Assembly (NCBI GenBank): GCA_026710655.1
Contig: JAPOQN010000030.1
Coordinates: forward strand, 1-64,000
Source of the DNA: Chloroflexota bacterium
GTDB lineage: Bacteria; Chloroflexota; Dehalococcoidia; Tepidiformales; Tepidiformaceae
Length of the DNA: 64,000 nucleotides
Direction of reading: 5' to 3'
Part shown: one piece after another, positions 8,753-17,717 of the stretch
How the letters are laid out: each line of letters starts with the position of its first letter
Numbering within the stretch: position 1 is the stretch's first letter
Made by a program: the position numbers and the translations under genes
Notes under the pieces: model-generated
The model's database searches: none
Told to the model about the DNA's origin: nothing
Seen by the model: only the letters and a program-made list of their open reading frames with translations

Positions 8753-8787
8753 CTCCTACCTCGCCGGGCCGCTGCGGGGCCGCGGGC

Positions 8788-8837
8788 ATCGTACAGGAGC
8801 GCCGCCCATCGGCCCTAACGCCCGCTGCCGGTAAAGT
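8788..8837. promoter_or_regulatory. Divergent promoter region between the exporter and the PEP-mobile-domain gene
   Basis: On the minus strand TACGAT (8788-8793) precedes the exporter gene. On the plus strand CCGGTAAAGT (8828-8837) precedes the gene at 8876. No clear -35 hexamers are seen. Confidence 0.35.
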
Positions 8838-8875
8838 CCCCGATCGTGCCCGCATTCCGCGCACGGGGAGACGCC

Positions 8876-10612
8876 ATGGCCAACCTGAAAGAGCCGTTCT
8901 GCAGCTGGGACAGCACCATCGACGAGCGCTACAACGACTACACCACCGGGAACACGGACGAAGTCCTCCCCGGCATCACAAGGCCCCTCCCCGCCGACCT
9001 CATCCGCGAGTGGAACTACCAGTGGCTCGTCGTCGGCACCCGTGAACTCCAGATCGAAGACCTCGTCCCCATCCCCGATAAGCCGGGCCCGACCATGCTC
9101 CCCGTCGTCGGCGGCCAGTTCTGCGTGAACATCAGCATTGTCAACGCCCTCACCTCCAGCTTCGAGACCGGCGGCAGCGCCGACTACCTGAAGCAGTTCT
9201 TCGAGGTTGACGAGGAGGTCACCGCCGAGGTGGCCCAGGACACTTCCCGCGCAGAAGCCGTCCAGGAGCGCCTCATGGCTCGCTTTGTACGCGCCCGCGA
9301 ACTCGTCGATGCCGACGCCGAGCGTGCGAAGGCCCACTACACCGCCACCCTCGCCCGTGACTGGCCCGCCGTCGATGACGCCGGCCTCGTCGCCGCCATC
9401 CACGAGACGACCGACCACATTGGCGACATCTTCTTCACGCACTACTGGTGCAGCAGCGGCGGCGGCCTGCAGACCACGCTGCTCGATGGCCTGCTCAGCG
9501 AGCACGTGCCCGACCACCCGGCAGGGTGGATGACCGGCCTCACGAGCGGCCTCACCGACGTGGAGAGCGCCCGCCCCTCCAAGGCCATCTGGGACCTCAG
9601 CCGTCTCGCCATCGCCCGCCCCTCCCTCGCTGAGGAGCTCGCTGGCACTGCCGTGGACGGCTTCGAGGCCCGCCTCGCCTCACCCCCCAACGACGACTGG
9701 GCGGCGTTCGCCCGCGAATACGCCGCCTTCATCGCCGACCTGGGCTTCCGCGGCCAGCGCGAAACCGACCCCTCCTGCACCACCTGGAACGACTCGCCCC
9801 AGTTCGTCCTCAGCAGCCTCCAGGCCGACCTCCCACTGGGCGACGAGCACAGCCCCTACCTCCGCGAGGAACGCTCCGCCGCCGACCGCGTCGCCCTCGA
9901 GGCTGAGGTCGAGGCGGCTCTGCCCGAAGACCAGCGCCCCGAGTTCCGCAGGCTCCTCGACCTCGTGCAGGCCATGAACGGCAAGCGCGAGACCACCAAG
10001 GCGAGCTGGACCCGGCTCTGCCGCACCTATCGCCAGCCAATCCTGGAAGCCGGCCGGCGCCTCGTCCAGCGTGGAGACATCGATGACGTCGAGGATGTCT
10101 GGTTCCTGCGGCTCGTCGAGCTTCCCGAAGCCCTCGACGGTGGCCTCTCCGCCGCGGAGCTGCAGGACGCGATCGTGGAACGACGCCACGAATACGAGGT
10201 GCTCCACCACTACGAACTGCCCATCATCTTCCAGCGCCCCGTGGAGGCCACCCCGCGCGAGACTGCCGACGCCGGCGGCGAGACCTCGTTCGAGGGCATC
10301 GGTGTCAGCCCCGGTCAGGCTCGGGGCCGCGCCCGCGTCGTCCTCAGCGCGGACGGCGCCTCCGAGGCGACCATCCTCCCCGGCGAGATCCTCGTCGCGC
10401 CCGTCACCGACGCGCCCTGGACCCCGCTCTTCCTCCCCGCCGCCGGTGTCGTTGTCGAAACGGGCGGCCTGCTCAGCCACGCCGCCACGGTCGCGCGCGA
10501 ATACGGCATCCCCGCCGTCACGGGCATCCGCGGCGCCACCGACTTCATCGCCACCGGCACGATGCTCAGCATCGACGGCTCCACCGGCACCGTGACGATC
10601 GAAGAGGGCTAG
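8876..10612 (+). CDS. PEP-utilising-enzyme mobile (phosphohistidine) domain protein lacking ATP-grasp
   Basis: A 578-residue protein ending in a swivelling phosphohistidine domain of PEP synthase, PPDK and rifampicin phosphotransferase. The His motif is GGLLSHAATVAREYGIPAV, preceded by LVAPVTDAPWTPLF. The N-terminal 450 residues resemble the middle substrate-binding region of rifampicin phosphotransferase-like proteins (GFRGQRETDPS). No ATP-grasp domain (normally about 300 residues) is present. The start at 8876 follows GGGGAG; an upstream GTG at 8846 is less likely. How the His would be phosphorylated is unclear; a separate ATP-grasp partner or a PEP-dependent reaction is possible. Confidence 0.7.
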   Translation: MANLKEPFCSWDSTIDERYNDYTTGNTDEVLPGITRPLPADLIREWNYQWLVVGTRELQIEDLVPIPDKPGPTMLPVVGGQFCVNISIVNALTSSFETGGSADYLKQFFEVDEEVTAEVAQDTSRAEAVQERLMARFVRARELVDADAERAKAHYTATLARDWPAVDDAGLVAAIHETTDHIGDIFFTHYWCSSGGGLQTTLLDGLLSEHVPDHPAGWMTGLTSGLTDVESARPSKAIWDLSRLAIARPSLAEELAGTAVDGFEARLASPPNDDWAAFAREYAAFIADLGFRGQRETDPSCTTWNDSPQFVLSSLQADLPLGDEHSPYLREERSAADRVALEAEVEAALPEDQRPEFRRLLDLVQAMNGKRETTKASWTRLCRTYRQPILEAGRRLVQRGDIDDVEDVWFLRLVELPEALDGGLSAAELQDAIVERRHEYEVLHHYELPIIFQRPVEATPRETADAGGETSFEGIGVSPGQARGRARVVLSADGASEATILPGEILVAPVTDAPWTPLFLPAAGVVVETGGLLSHAATVAREYGIPAVTGIRGATDFIATGTMLSIDGSTGTVTIEEG

Positions 10613-10628
10613 CGAGGGCGGGGCTGGG

Positions 10629-11399
10629 CTACCCCTTCGCCCTGCTGAAGACGAGCCGGTCGTCGCTCGAGAGCTCCGGCCGGAAGCCGTACCCGCCGTC
10701 GTCGAAGTCCTTCAGGTCCTCGACTGACTCCACGCGGTTGCGGATGACGTAGCGAGCCATCAGGCCGCGGGCGCGCTTCGCCACCAGCCCGACCGTCTTC
10801 AACTCGCCGTTCCGCTCCTCCTTGAAGTCGGCGCTCACCAGCGGACGCTCCAGGCTCTTCGGCGGCACCGCCTTCGCATACTCCTGCGAGGCCAGGTTCA
10901 GGACCGGCGCCTTGGGGTCGGCATCCTCGCCGTTCAGCGCATCCGCGAGCCGGCTGCCCCAGAACTCGTAAAGGTTCTTCCCGCGCTCGTTCGAGAGTTT
11001 CGTGCCCATCTCCAGCCGGTACGGCTGGATCAGGTCCAGCGGACGCAGCAGCCCGTACAGCCCCGAGAGGATGCGCAGACGCCCTTGCGCCCACGACAGG
11101 TCCTCGTCGGCGAGGCTGGCCGCGTCGAGCCCCTTGTAGACGTCCCCCTGGAACGCGAGCACACACGGCTTCGCGTTCTCCGCCGTCAGCGGCAGGCTCA
11201 TCTCCTGGAAACGGGCGTGGTTCAGGTTCGCCAGCGAGTCGCTTAGCGACATGAGCTTGCGCAGATCGCTCGCCTCGAGCGTCTTGCAGGTATCCATCAG
11301 CAGGGCGGTGTCGTCGACGAAGCGCGGCTGCGTCGCGGCGAGCCCGTTCCCCACGGGCGAGAAATCGAGGGCCTTGGCGGGCGAGATGATCGTGAGCAC
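10629..11399 (-). CDS. yaaA: YaaA (UPF0246) peroxide-stress protein
   Basis: A 256-residue UPF0246/DUF328 protein. It begins MLTIISPAKALDF and contains FQGDVYKGLDA, LRILSGLYGLLRPLDLIQPYRLEMGTKL (read in pieces) and LASQEYAKAV, all family signatures. In E. coli YaaA limits intracellular iron and oxidative DNA damage. GTG start with GGAGGAA upstream and a TACGAT box at 11439-11444. Divergent from the ThDP enzyme. Confidence 0.9.
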   Translation of the reverse strand: MLTIISPAKALDFSPVGNGLAATQPRFVDDTALLMDTCKTLEASDLRKLMSLSDSLANLNHARFQEMSLPLTAENAKPCVLAFQGDVYKGLDAASLADEDLSWAQGRLRILSGLYGLLRPLDLIQPYRLEMGTKLSNERGKNLYEFWGSRLADALNGEDADPKAPVLNLASQEYAKAVPPKSLERPLVSADFKEERNGELKTVGLVAKRARGLMARYVIRNRVESVEDLKDFDDGGYGFRPELSSDDRLVFSRAKG

Positions 11400-11545
11400 G
11401 GGGTTCCTCCGGGGGTTGGCGCGGTGTCTGCTCCGAAAATCGTACCAGACACGCCCCCCGCGCTTGCCCCTCCCGCCTCCATGCGCTGAGATCGCGGGGC
11501 CGCCTGCGGACCGCCTGACGGATCCCCGCGCGCACGGAGTACGCC

Positions 11546-13177
11546 ATGAACGGTAACGAGTTGGTCGCCCGCATCCTCAAGGACGAAGGGGTCAACGAGA
11601 TGACCTGCTTCCCCAACAACCCCCTCATCGAGGAGGTGGCGAAGCTCGGGATCCGTCCCATCATGTTCCGCCACGAGCGCGGCGCCGTCATGGCCGCCGA
11701 CGGCTACAGCCGCATGAACGACGGCGAGCGCTTCGGGGTCGTCGCCACCCAGAACGCCGCCGGCGCCGAGAACGCCATGGGCGGCATCGCCCAGGCCTTT
11801 GGCGATAACGTCCCCATCCTCGTCCTGCCCGGCGGCTACCCCCTCATCGAGCGCCAGGTCCGCCCCAACTTCTCCGCTGTCGAGAACTACCGCGGCATCG
11901 TCAAGTCCGTCGAGTCCATCGACACGACCGCCCAGATTGCCCCCGCCATGCGCCGCGCCTTCCACGCACTCCGCAGCGGTCGCGGCGGTCCCGTCGTCGT
12001 CGAGCTCACCTCCGACGTCTGCGCCCAGGAGGTCCCGGAGGGCGAGACCCACTACGACTCTCCCGGCAGGGTTCGCCAGAGCCCCTCCAACGGCGACATC
12101 CAGGCGGCCGTCACGGCCCTCCTCGCCGCCGAGCGCCCGATGATCTGGGCCGGATCGGGCGTCCTCACCGCCGATGCCACCGAAGCGCTCCGCGAGCTCG
12201 CCGAGCTTCTCGACATCCCCGTTTTCACCACCATGGAGGGCAAGTCCGCCTTCGACGAGCGCCACCCGCTTTCGCTCGGCGCCGGCAGCCGCGCCACCAC
12301 CGGCGCCGCCCACGCCTGGATCGTCGAGTCCGACACCATCCTCGCCCTCGGCGCGAGCCTCACCCACAACGGCTACACCCAGATCGTCCCCGCCGGCAAG
12401 ACCGTCATCCACAACACCAACGCCCTCGACGACATCAACAAGGACACCGCCTCCGACATCGCTCTCGTTGGCGATGCCCGCATTACCATCAAGGCGCTCG
12501 TTGCCGAGGTGAAGGCCCAGACCGACGGCAAAGGCCGCACCTCCGACGCCGCCGCGAAGCTTGCTGAGAAGCAGGCCGAGTGGATGGCCGAATGGACCCC
12601 CTACCTCACCTCCGACGAAGCGCCCCTCAACACCTACCGCGTCATCCACGAGATCAACCGCAACGTCGACCACGAGAACTCGGTCGTCACGCACGATGCC
12701 GGCGCCCCCCGCGACTCGATGGTGCCCTTCTTCACCGCCACCTCACCCCACAGCTACATCGGCTGGGGCAAGACAACCCACCTCGGCTTCGGCATCCCCC
12801 TCATGATCGGCGCCAAGCTCGCTCGCCCCGACCGCTTCTGCCTGAACTTCATGGGTGACGGCGCCTTCGGTATGTCCGGCCTCGACCTCGAGACCTCCGT
12901 GCGTGCCAACCTCCCCATCACCACCGTCCTGCTGAACAACGGCGGCATGGCCACCTACCCGGGCGGCTTCCCCACCGCCCGCACCCAGTTCGGCGTCTCA
13001 CACATGACCGGCAACTACGCCGCCATTGCCGAGGGGCTCGGCGCAACGGGCATCACCGTGACCCAGCCGGACGACCTCGGCGACGCAATCCGGACCGCGC
13101 GCCAGCTCAACGACGACGGACACACCGTCCTCATCGACGTGCAATCGAACTATGAGTCGAAGAAGTCCCGCTTCTAG
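11546..13177 (+). CDS. Thiamine-diphosphate-dependent enzyme, acetolactate-synthase-like (paralogue 1)
   Basis: A 543-residue ThDP enzyme with the three-domain layout of acetolactate synthase and benzoylformate decarboxylase. The activating Glu is in MFRHERGAVMAADGY. The central domain follows (about 190-330), and the ThDP/Mg motif is NFMGDGAFGM...VLLNN. No regulatory small subunit gene lies nearby. It is a clear paralogue of the gene at 34581; both share the segment around SYIGWGKTT and GAKLARPD. The reaction is unknown, so calling it ilvB would over-reach. Confidence 0.8.
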   Translation: MNGNELVARILKDEGVNEMTCFPNNPLIEEVAKLGIRPIMFRHERGAVMAADGYSRMNDGERFGVVATQNAAGAENAMGGIAQAFGDNVPILVLPGGYPLIERQVRPNFSAVENYRGIVKSVESIDTTAQIAPAMRRAFHALRSGRGGPVVVELTSDVCAQEVPEGETHYDSPGRVRQSPSNGDIQAAVTALLAAERPMIWAGSGVLTADATEALRELAELLDIPVFTTMEGKSAFDERHPLSLGAGSRATTGAAHAWIVESDTILALGASLTHNGYTQIVPAGKTVIHNTNALDDINKDTASDIALVGDARITIKALVAEVKAQTDGKGRTSDAAAKLAEKQAEWMAEWTPYLTSDEAPLNTYRVIHEINRNVDHENSVVTHDAGAPRDSMVPFFTATSPHSYIGWGKTTHLGFGIPLMIGAKLARPDRFCLNFMGDGAFGMSGLDLETSVRANLPITTVLLNNGGMATYPGGFPTARTQFGVSHMTGNYAAIAEGLGATGITVTQPDDLGDAIRTARQLNDDGHTVLIDVQSNYESKKSRF

Positions 13178-13182
13178 CGGTC

Positions 13183-13944
13183 CTACGCCGGGAGCGAGGC
13201 CAGGAACGCCTCGACCGCCGCGTTGAAGTCCGCGGGGTTGTCGATGTTCGCCGCGTGCCCGGCATCGGCGATGAGGAAGTTCATCGCCCCCGGGATGTTC
13301 TCGCTCATGTAGCCGTGCGCAGCCAGGAAGTTCTGGTCGTTTGCGCCAGTCGCGACGAGCGTCGGCTTGTCGATCGCCGTCAGCGACTGGATCACGCTCG
13401 CGTCGCGCTGCGTCAGCATCCCCCGCGCCGCCTTCGCCAGCCCTTCCGCCGAGCGGTGCCGCGCCGCCTTCACCTCCGCCGAGTCCCCGAGCGAGTCGAG
13501 CCCGCGTGTCTCGAACGCCTCGGCCCGCCGTATGGCGAACTGGTTCCAGCCTTCTCGACCCTTCGGGTTGTTGTACCCGGGTCCCGTGTCGAACAGCATC
13601 AGGGCGTCCGTCCGCTCCGGATGCGCCAGGTTGAACGCCAGGGACATGTACCCGCCCAGCGAGAGGCCGCCGATGACGGCGCTGTCGACGCCACACGCAT
13701 CGAGGATGGCGGCGATGTCGGCCACCGTCGCCGGTTCCGAGTACTTGGACGGGTCCTCCGGACTGTCCGTATCCCCGTGACCCCGCATGTCCCAGGCGAT
13801 GATCCGGTACCGATCGCGGAACGCCTCAACCTGCCCCTCCCACATCCGCGAGCTCGCCCCGAACCCGTGCGTCAACAGGATCGCGGGACCGCTGCCCTCG
13901 TCCACGTAGTGCAGGTTCACGCCGTTCCGGTTCAGTGTCGCCAT
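13183..13944 (-). CDS. Alpha/beta hydrolase
   Basis: A 253-residue alpha/beta hydrolase with nucleophile Ser96 in GGLSLGGYM, acid Asp203 in TGANDQNF and His230 in DAGHAANIDNP. The oxyanion motif is LTHGFGA. It ends 5 bp from the converging ThDP gene. The leader has AGGGAGG and a TAGGAT box. It belongs to the broad epoxide-hydrolase/3-oxoadipate enol-lactonase-like group; the substrate is unknown. Confidence 0.85.
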   Translation of the reverse strand: MATLNRNGVNLHYVDEGSGPAILLTHGFGASSRMWEGQVEAFRDRYRIIAWDMRGHGDTDSPEDPSKYSEPATVADIAAILDACGVDSAVIGGLSLGGYMSLAFNLAHPERTDALMLFDTGPGYNNPKGREGWNQFAIRRAEAFETRGLDSLGDSAEVKAARHRSAEGLAKAARGMLTQRDASVIQSLTAIDKPTLVATGANDQNFLAAHGYMSENIPGAMNFLIADAGHAANIDNPADFNAAVEAFLASLPA

Positions 13945-14031
13945 CGGTTGCCTCCCTGGGATGTGCGGCGGCTCATCCTACGCGGAAGCGGCAAGTGGAC
14001 CAGAAAGCCCTCAGATTGCCTCGATAGATGA

Positions 14032-14061
14032 TTGTGGAGTGACTAGTTATTGGGATACAAT
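14032..14061 (+). promoter_or_regulatory. Promoter TTGTGG-18-TACAAT of a leaderless small gene
   Basis: -35 TTGTGG (14032-14037), spacer 18, -10 TACAAT (14056-14061), then 6 nt to the ATG at 14068. The surrounding sequence is clearly more AT-rich than the neighbourhood. There is no Shine-Dalgarno site, consistent with a leaderless transcript. Confidence 0.6.
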
Positions 14062-14067
14062 TGCCAC

Positions 14068-14310
14068 ATGGCGCTGTTTGACACCCTCAGGGCGGCTCTG
14101 CGGCTGCAGGAAGCAGGCTTCCATGAGGCGAAGGCGGGTGCCATTGTTACCACCGTCGCAGAAGCTGTTAATGAGCGCCTCGCCACGAAGGATGACCTCC
14201 AATCTCTCGAGCAGCGCCTCACCATCCGTATGGGGATGATGGTTACTGCGGCGACCGGAATTCTGCTCGCGGCCATGGGCATAACGGCAGGCGTCCTCGC
14301 CTCGATGTAG
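14068..14310 (+). CDS. Small coiled-coil membrane protein (DUF1640-like)
   Basis: An 80-residue protein: MALFDTLRAALRLQEAGF, a helical region with a heptad-like segment (KDDLQSLEQRLTIRM), and one C-terminal membrane helix (VTAATGILLAAMGITAGVLA). This layout matches the bacterial DUF1640/CCDC90-like group. A similar protein is at 36226-36498. An in-frame TTG at 14050 would add six residues, but the promoter geometry favours 14068. Function unknown. Confidence 0.7.
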   Translation: MALFDTLRAALRLQEAGFHEAKAGAIVTTVAEAVNERLATKDDLQSLEQRLTIRMGMMVTAATGILLAAMGITAGVLASM

Positions 14311-14315
14311 TCCGG

Positions 14316-14783
14316 CTACGGACTCCCACCCTCGTGCCCCTTTATGTCGCCTAGGTAGTGCTCCTCCCGCGCCCGCATCCGCGCCGCCTCCTCGCCCCCG
14401 CCCTCGTGCTCGTACCCGCACAGGTGGAGGATTCCGTGTACCAGCAGGTGCGCGATCTCGTCCCCCAGACCGTGCCCCACCTCCGCCGCCTGCCGCACCG
14501 CCGTGGGCACGCTGATGGCGATGTCCCCCAGGCTCCGCTCCCCCCCCTCCCCCAGCGGCGCCTCCGCCGGCTCCGGGAAGGAGAGCACGTCCGTTGGCGC
14601 ATCGATCCCGAGGAAGCGGTTGTTCAGCTCCCGCAGCTCCTCGTCCCCCGTCGTCAGGATCGTCAGCGCGACCCCGTCCGCCACGCCTTCCCCCACCAAA
14701 ACCCGCCCCGCCAGCGCTTCGAGTGCCCCTAACTCGACGCCCTCCGGCTCGATCTCGACCACGAAGTCGATGGTGTGGGCCAT
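14316..14783 (-). CDS. ybeY: Endoribonuclease YbeY (16S rRNA maturation)
   Basis: A 155-residue YbeY protein. The zinc-binding motif is HGILHLCGYEH, and upstream are ELNNRFLGIDAPTDVLSF and GDIAIS. These metallo-endoribonucleases process 16S rRNA and support ribosome quality control. I chose the ATG at 14783, 7 bp after the nuoN stop, which avoids overlap and suggests translational coupling to the nuo operon. The annotated open frame could start at 14831 but would then overlap nuoN. Confidence 0.9.
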   Translation of the reverse strand: MAHTIDFVVEIEPEGVELGALEALAGRVLVGEGVADGVALTILTTGDEELRELNNRFLGIDAPTDVLSFPEPAEAPLGEGGERSLGDIAISVPTAVRQAAEVGHGLGDEIAHLLVHGILHLCGYEHEGGGEEAARMRAREEHYLGDIKGHEGGSP

Positions 14784-14790
14784 GCCGCGA

Positions 14791-16251
14791 CTAGCTAGCG
14801 GCGAAGATGGCGGCGGCCTCGCGTGCGGCATCGACCAGCGGCGTCGGGATGATGCCGAACACGATCACGCCTATCGTCGCCACGCCCAGCGCCAGCGCCA
14901 CGGTCGGCGAGATGGCCAGCTTCTGCTCGTCCTCCGCCTCACCCATGAACATTTGCCGCACGACCGCGAGGTAGTAGTAGGCCGACACCACCGAGTTCAG
15001 CACCCCGATGATGACCAGCCAGGCGAGGTCGGCGTGGATGCCCGCGTTGAACACGTACAGCTTCGCCCAGAAGCCGACCGTCGGAGGGATGCCCGCCAGT
15101 GAGATGAGGCAGAAGGCCAGCGCCAGGGCCAGCAGCGGCGCCCGCTTCCACATCCCCGCGTAGTCGGCGATGTCGTCGCTGCCGATCTTCTGCGAGATGC
15201 CGATCACGGCGATGAAGGCTCCCAGGTTCGTGAAGGCGTACGCCGCCACGAAGAGCAGCACGCCGCTCGCCCCCTGCACGAAGTGCTCGCCCGCGATCGA
15301 GATCGCCGCAAGCCCGATCATGAAGTTGCCCGCCTGCGCGATCGACGAGTACCCCAGCATCCGCTTGATGTCGCGCTGCACGATCGCGAACACGTTCCCC
15401 AGCGTCATCGAGACGGCTGCGATAACCGCGAAGATCATCGCCCAGTCGTTGCTCAGGAACTGCTCCCCCAGCCCCTCGAAGAACAGCCGCATGACCACCG
15501 CGAACGCCGCCGCCTTCGACCCCACCGAGAGGAACGCCGCCACCGGCGTGGGCGCCCCCTGGTACACGTCGGGGACCCACATCTGGAAGGGAACCACCGC
15601 CATCTTGAAGCCGAAGCCGGCGATCAACAGCACCGAGGCCACGATCAGCAGCGAGCGGTTCCCGGCCCCGCTGTCGGCGATGGCGGCGGAGATGTCGGTC
15701 AGCAGCGTCGATCCGGCGAAGCCGTAGAGCAGCGCCATGCCGTACAGCAGCAGTGCTGAGGCGATGGCGCCCAGCAGCAGGTACTTCATGCCCGCCTCGC
15801 TCGACCGCTGGTCCTTGCCCCAGCCGGCGAGGATGTACTGCGGGATCGAGCTCAGCTCGAGCGCCAGGAAGATCGTGATCAGGTCGCGGGCGCCCGCCAG
15901 GAACATTAGCCCTGCGGAGGCCGTCAGGACGAGCGCGTAGTACTCCGACTGCCGCCGGCCAACCCGGTTGACCCAGTCGATCGAAGCGATAACGACGATC
16001 GCCGTGATCCCCGCGAACACGTACTGGAAGAACACCGCGTACTGGTCGATTGCGAAGGTTCCGTCGAAGGCGGTCTGGAAGTCGCCCCGGATGACCCACG
16101 TCGAGGTCCAGATGGCCGCTCCCAGGATGCCCGCGAGCGCGATGTACGGCAGGTACTGGCGACGGGTCGGCAGGAGTGCGTCCCAGACGAGCACGGCGCC
16201 GGCGGCGAGCAGGATCGCGAGCTGCGGTCCGACGATGTCGAGTTCGCTCAC
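14791..16251 (-). CDS. nuoN: NADH-quinone oxidoreductase subunit N
   Basis: A 486-residue antiporter-like membrane subunit of complex I with about 14 TM helices. The conserved Glu is in LALELSSIPQYILAGW and the Lys in LSVGSKAAAFAV, both in the proton channel. It overlaps the nuoM stop by 4 bp, so translation is coupled. Confidence 0.95.
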   Translation of the reverse strand: MSELDIVGPQLAILLAAGAVLVWDALLPTRRQYLPYIALAGILGAAIWTSTWVIRGDFQTAFDGTFAIDQYAVFFQYVFAGITAIVVIASIDWVNRVGRRQSEYYALVLTASAGLMFLAGARDLITIFLALELSSIPQYILAGWGKDQRSSEAGMKYLLLGAIASALLLYGMALLYGFAGSTLLTDISAAIADSGAGNRSLLIVASVLLIAGFGFKMAVVPFQMWVPDVYQGAPTPVAAFLSVGSKAAAFAVVMRLFFEGLGEQFLSNDWAMIFAVIAAVSMTLGNVFAIVQRDIKRMLGYSSIAQAGNFMIGLAAISIAGEHFVQGASGVLLFVAAYAFTNLGAFIAVIGISQKIGSDDIADYAGMWKRAPLLALALAFCLISLAGIPPTVGFWAKLYVFNAGIHADLAWLVIIGVLNSVVSAYYYLAVVRQMFMGEAEDEQKLAISPTVALALGVATIGVIVFGIIPTPLVDAAREAAAIFAAS

Positions 16252-17708
16252 CCTGCCACCCTCGCGCTCACGACCCCGATAGCGGGATCAAGCATGTCCA
16301 TGATCAGGCTCGGGTAGACGCCCAGCAGGATCACCAGCGCGGCCAGCCCCACGACACTCGCGTGCTCCCACCAGTGCTTCTGGTCGTCCACCTCGTCCCA
16401 CTCGTGCCGCACCGGCCCGAACACGACCCGCTGCAGCGTCCAGAGGATGTACCCGGCGGAGAGCACCACGCCGAAGATGGCCATGATCACGGCCCACTCG
16501 TGTTTCTGGAAGGCTCCCAGGAAGACTGTGACCTCGGCGATGAACCCGGCTAGCGCCGGCAGCCCCACGCTCGCGAAGCCCGCAAACACGAGCCCCGTCG
16601 CAATCAGCGGCATCTGCCGCGCCAGTCCGCCCAGCTTTCCGATCTCGCGCGTGTGCGTGCGTTCGTACATCAACCCGATGACCACGAAGAGCATGCCCGT
16701 GATCAGGCCGTGAGCCAGCATCTGGTAGGCCGCGCCCACCATCGCCGTTGTGCCGAGAGCCCCGATCCCGAGCAGCACGAGACCCATGTGGCTCACCGAG
16801 GAGTACGCGATCAGCCGTTTCACGTCGGTTTGCCGGAACGTCACGAACGCCCCGTAGAGCACGCTGATGGCGCCGATCGCGGCAAGCCAGATGCCGTAGT
16901 CGTTCGCCTGGTCCGGCAGGATGGTGACGCAGGTGCGGATGATGGCGTAGCCGCCCATCTTCAGGAGCACGCCCGCGAGCATCACCGAGACGGCCGTGGG
17001 CGCGTCGCTGTGCGCGTCCGGCAGCCACGTGTGCAGCGGCACGATCGGCAGCTTCACCGCGAACCCGATGAAGAGGAACAGGAACACCCAGCGCAGCGGC
17101 AGCACCGCGCTCGAGATGCTCGACTCGCCCAGCACTTGCATGTCGAATGTGCCCGCGCTGAAGGCCAGGGCGAGGATGGCCACCAGCATGAACGCCGAGC
17201 CAGTCACGGTGTACAGCACGAACTTCATCGCCGAATACTCGCGCCTGCCCGAGCCCCACACCGAGATGAGCAGGTACATCGGGAACAGCTCCAGCTCCCA
17301 GAACAGGAAGAAGAGCAGGAAGTCCATCGCCGTGAAGACGCCCAGCACGGCCGTCGAGAGCACCATCAGGCAGGCGAAGTAGGCCCGCGGCCGGTGCTCG
17401 ATGCTGAACGAGACCAGCACCGCCGCCGTCGTCAGGAACGTCGTCAGCACCACCAGCGGCAGGCTCAGACCATCGACCGCGAGGAAGTACTGGATGTCGA
17501 ACACGCCCACGTCGATCCAGGCGGCACGGTCGACGAACTGGAATCCCCCGCCCGTCTCGAAGTCGAAGAACAACACGATCGACAGCGCCAGCGCCAGCAG
17601 CGAGCCGGCCAGCGCGACCCAGCGGGCGTAGTGCGCCCGGTTGGCTGGAAGCAGCAGCCCCAGCAGCCCCGCGAAGGCGGGCAGGAACACGAGCACGGTC
17701 AGTGGCAT
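16248..17708 (-). CDS. nuoM: NADH-quinone oxidoreductase subunit M
   Basis: A 486-residue proton-pumping subunit of complex I. The channel Glu is in LFWELELFPMYLL and the Lys in LLKMGGYAIIR. The loop PDAHSDAPTAVSVML is characteristic of NuoM. It begins 9 bp after nuoL ends. Confidence 0.95.
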   Translation of the reverse strand: MPLTVLVFLPAFAGLLGLLLPANRAHYARWVALAGSLLALALSIVLFFDFETGGGFQFVDRAAWIDVGVFDIQYFLAVDGLSLPLVVLTTFLTTAAVLVSFSIEHRPRAYFACLMVLSTAVLGVFTAMDFLLFFLFWELELFPMYLLISVWGSGRREYSAMKFVLYTVTGSAFMLVAILALAFSAGTFDMQVLGESSISSAVLPLRWVFLFLFIGFAVKLPIVPLHTWLPDAHSDAPTAVSVMLAGVLLKMGGYAIIRTCVTILPDQANDYGIWLAAIGAISVLYGAFVTFRQTDVKRLIAYSSVSHMGLVLLGIGALGTTAMVGAAYQMLAHGLITGMLFVVIGLMYERTHTREIGKLGGLARQMPLIATGLVFAGFASVGLPALAGFIAEVTVFLGAFQKHEWAVIMAIFGVVLSAGYILWTLQRVVFGPVRHEWDEVDDQKHWWEHASVVGLAALVILLGVYPSLIMDMLDPAIGVVSARVAG

Positions 17709-17717
17709 TCCACCCTC

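Noticed and set aside
11546-13177. Naming the ThDP enzymes ilvB
   Set aside because: No small subunit, two paralogues and no branched-chain synthesis genes nearby; the fold is shared by many decarboxylases.
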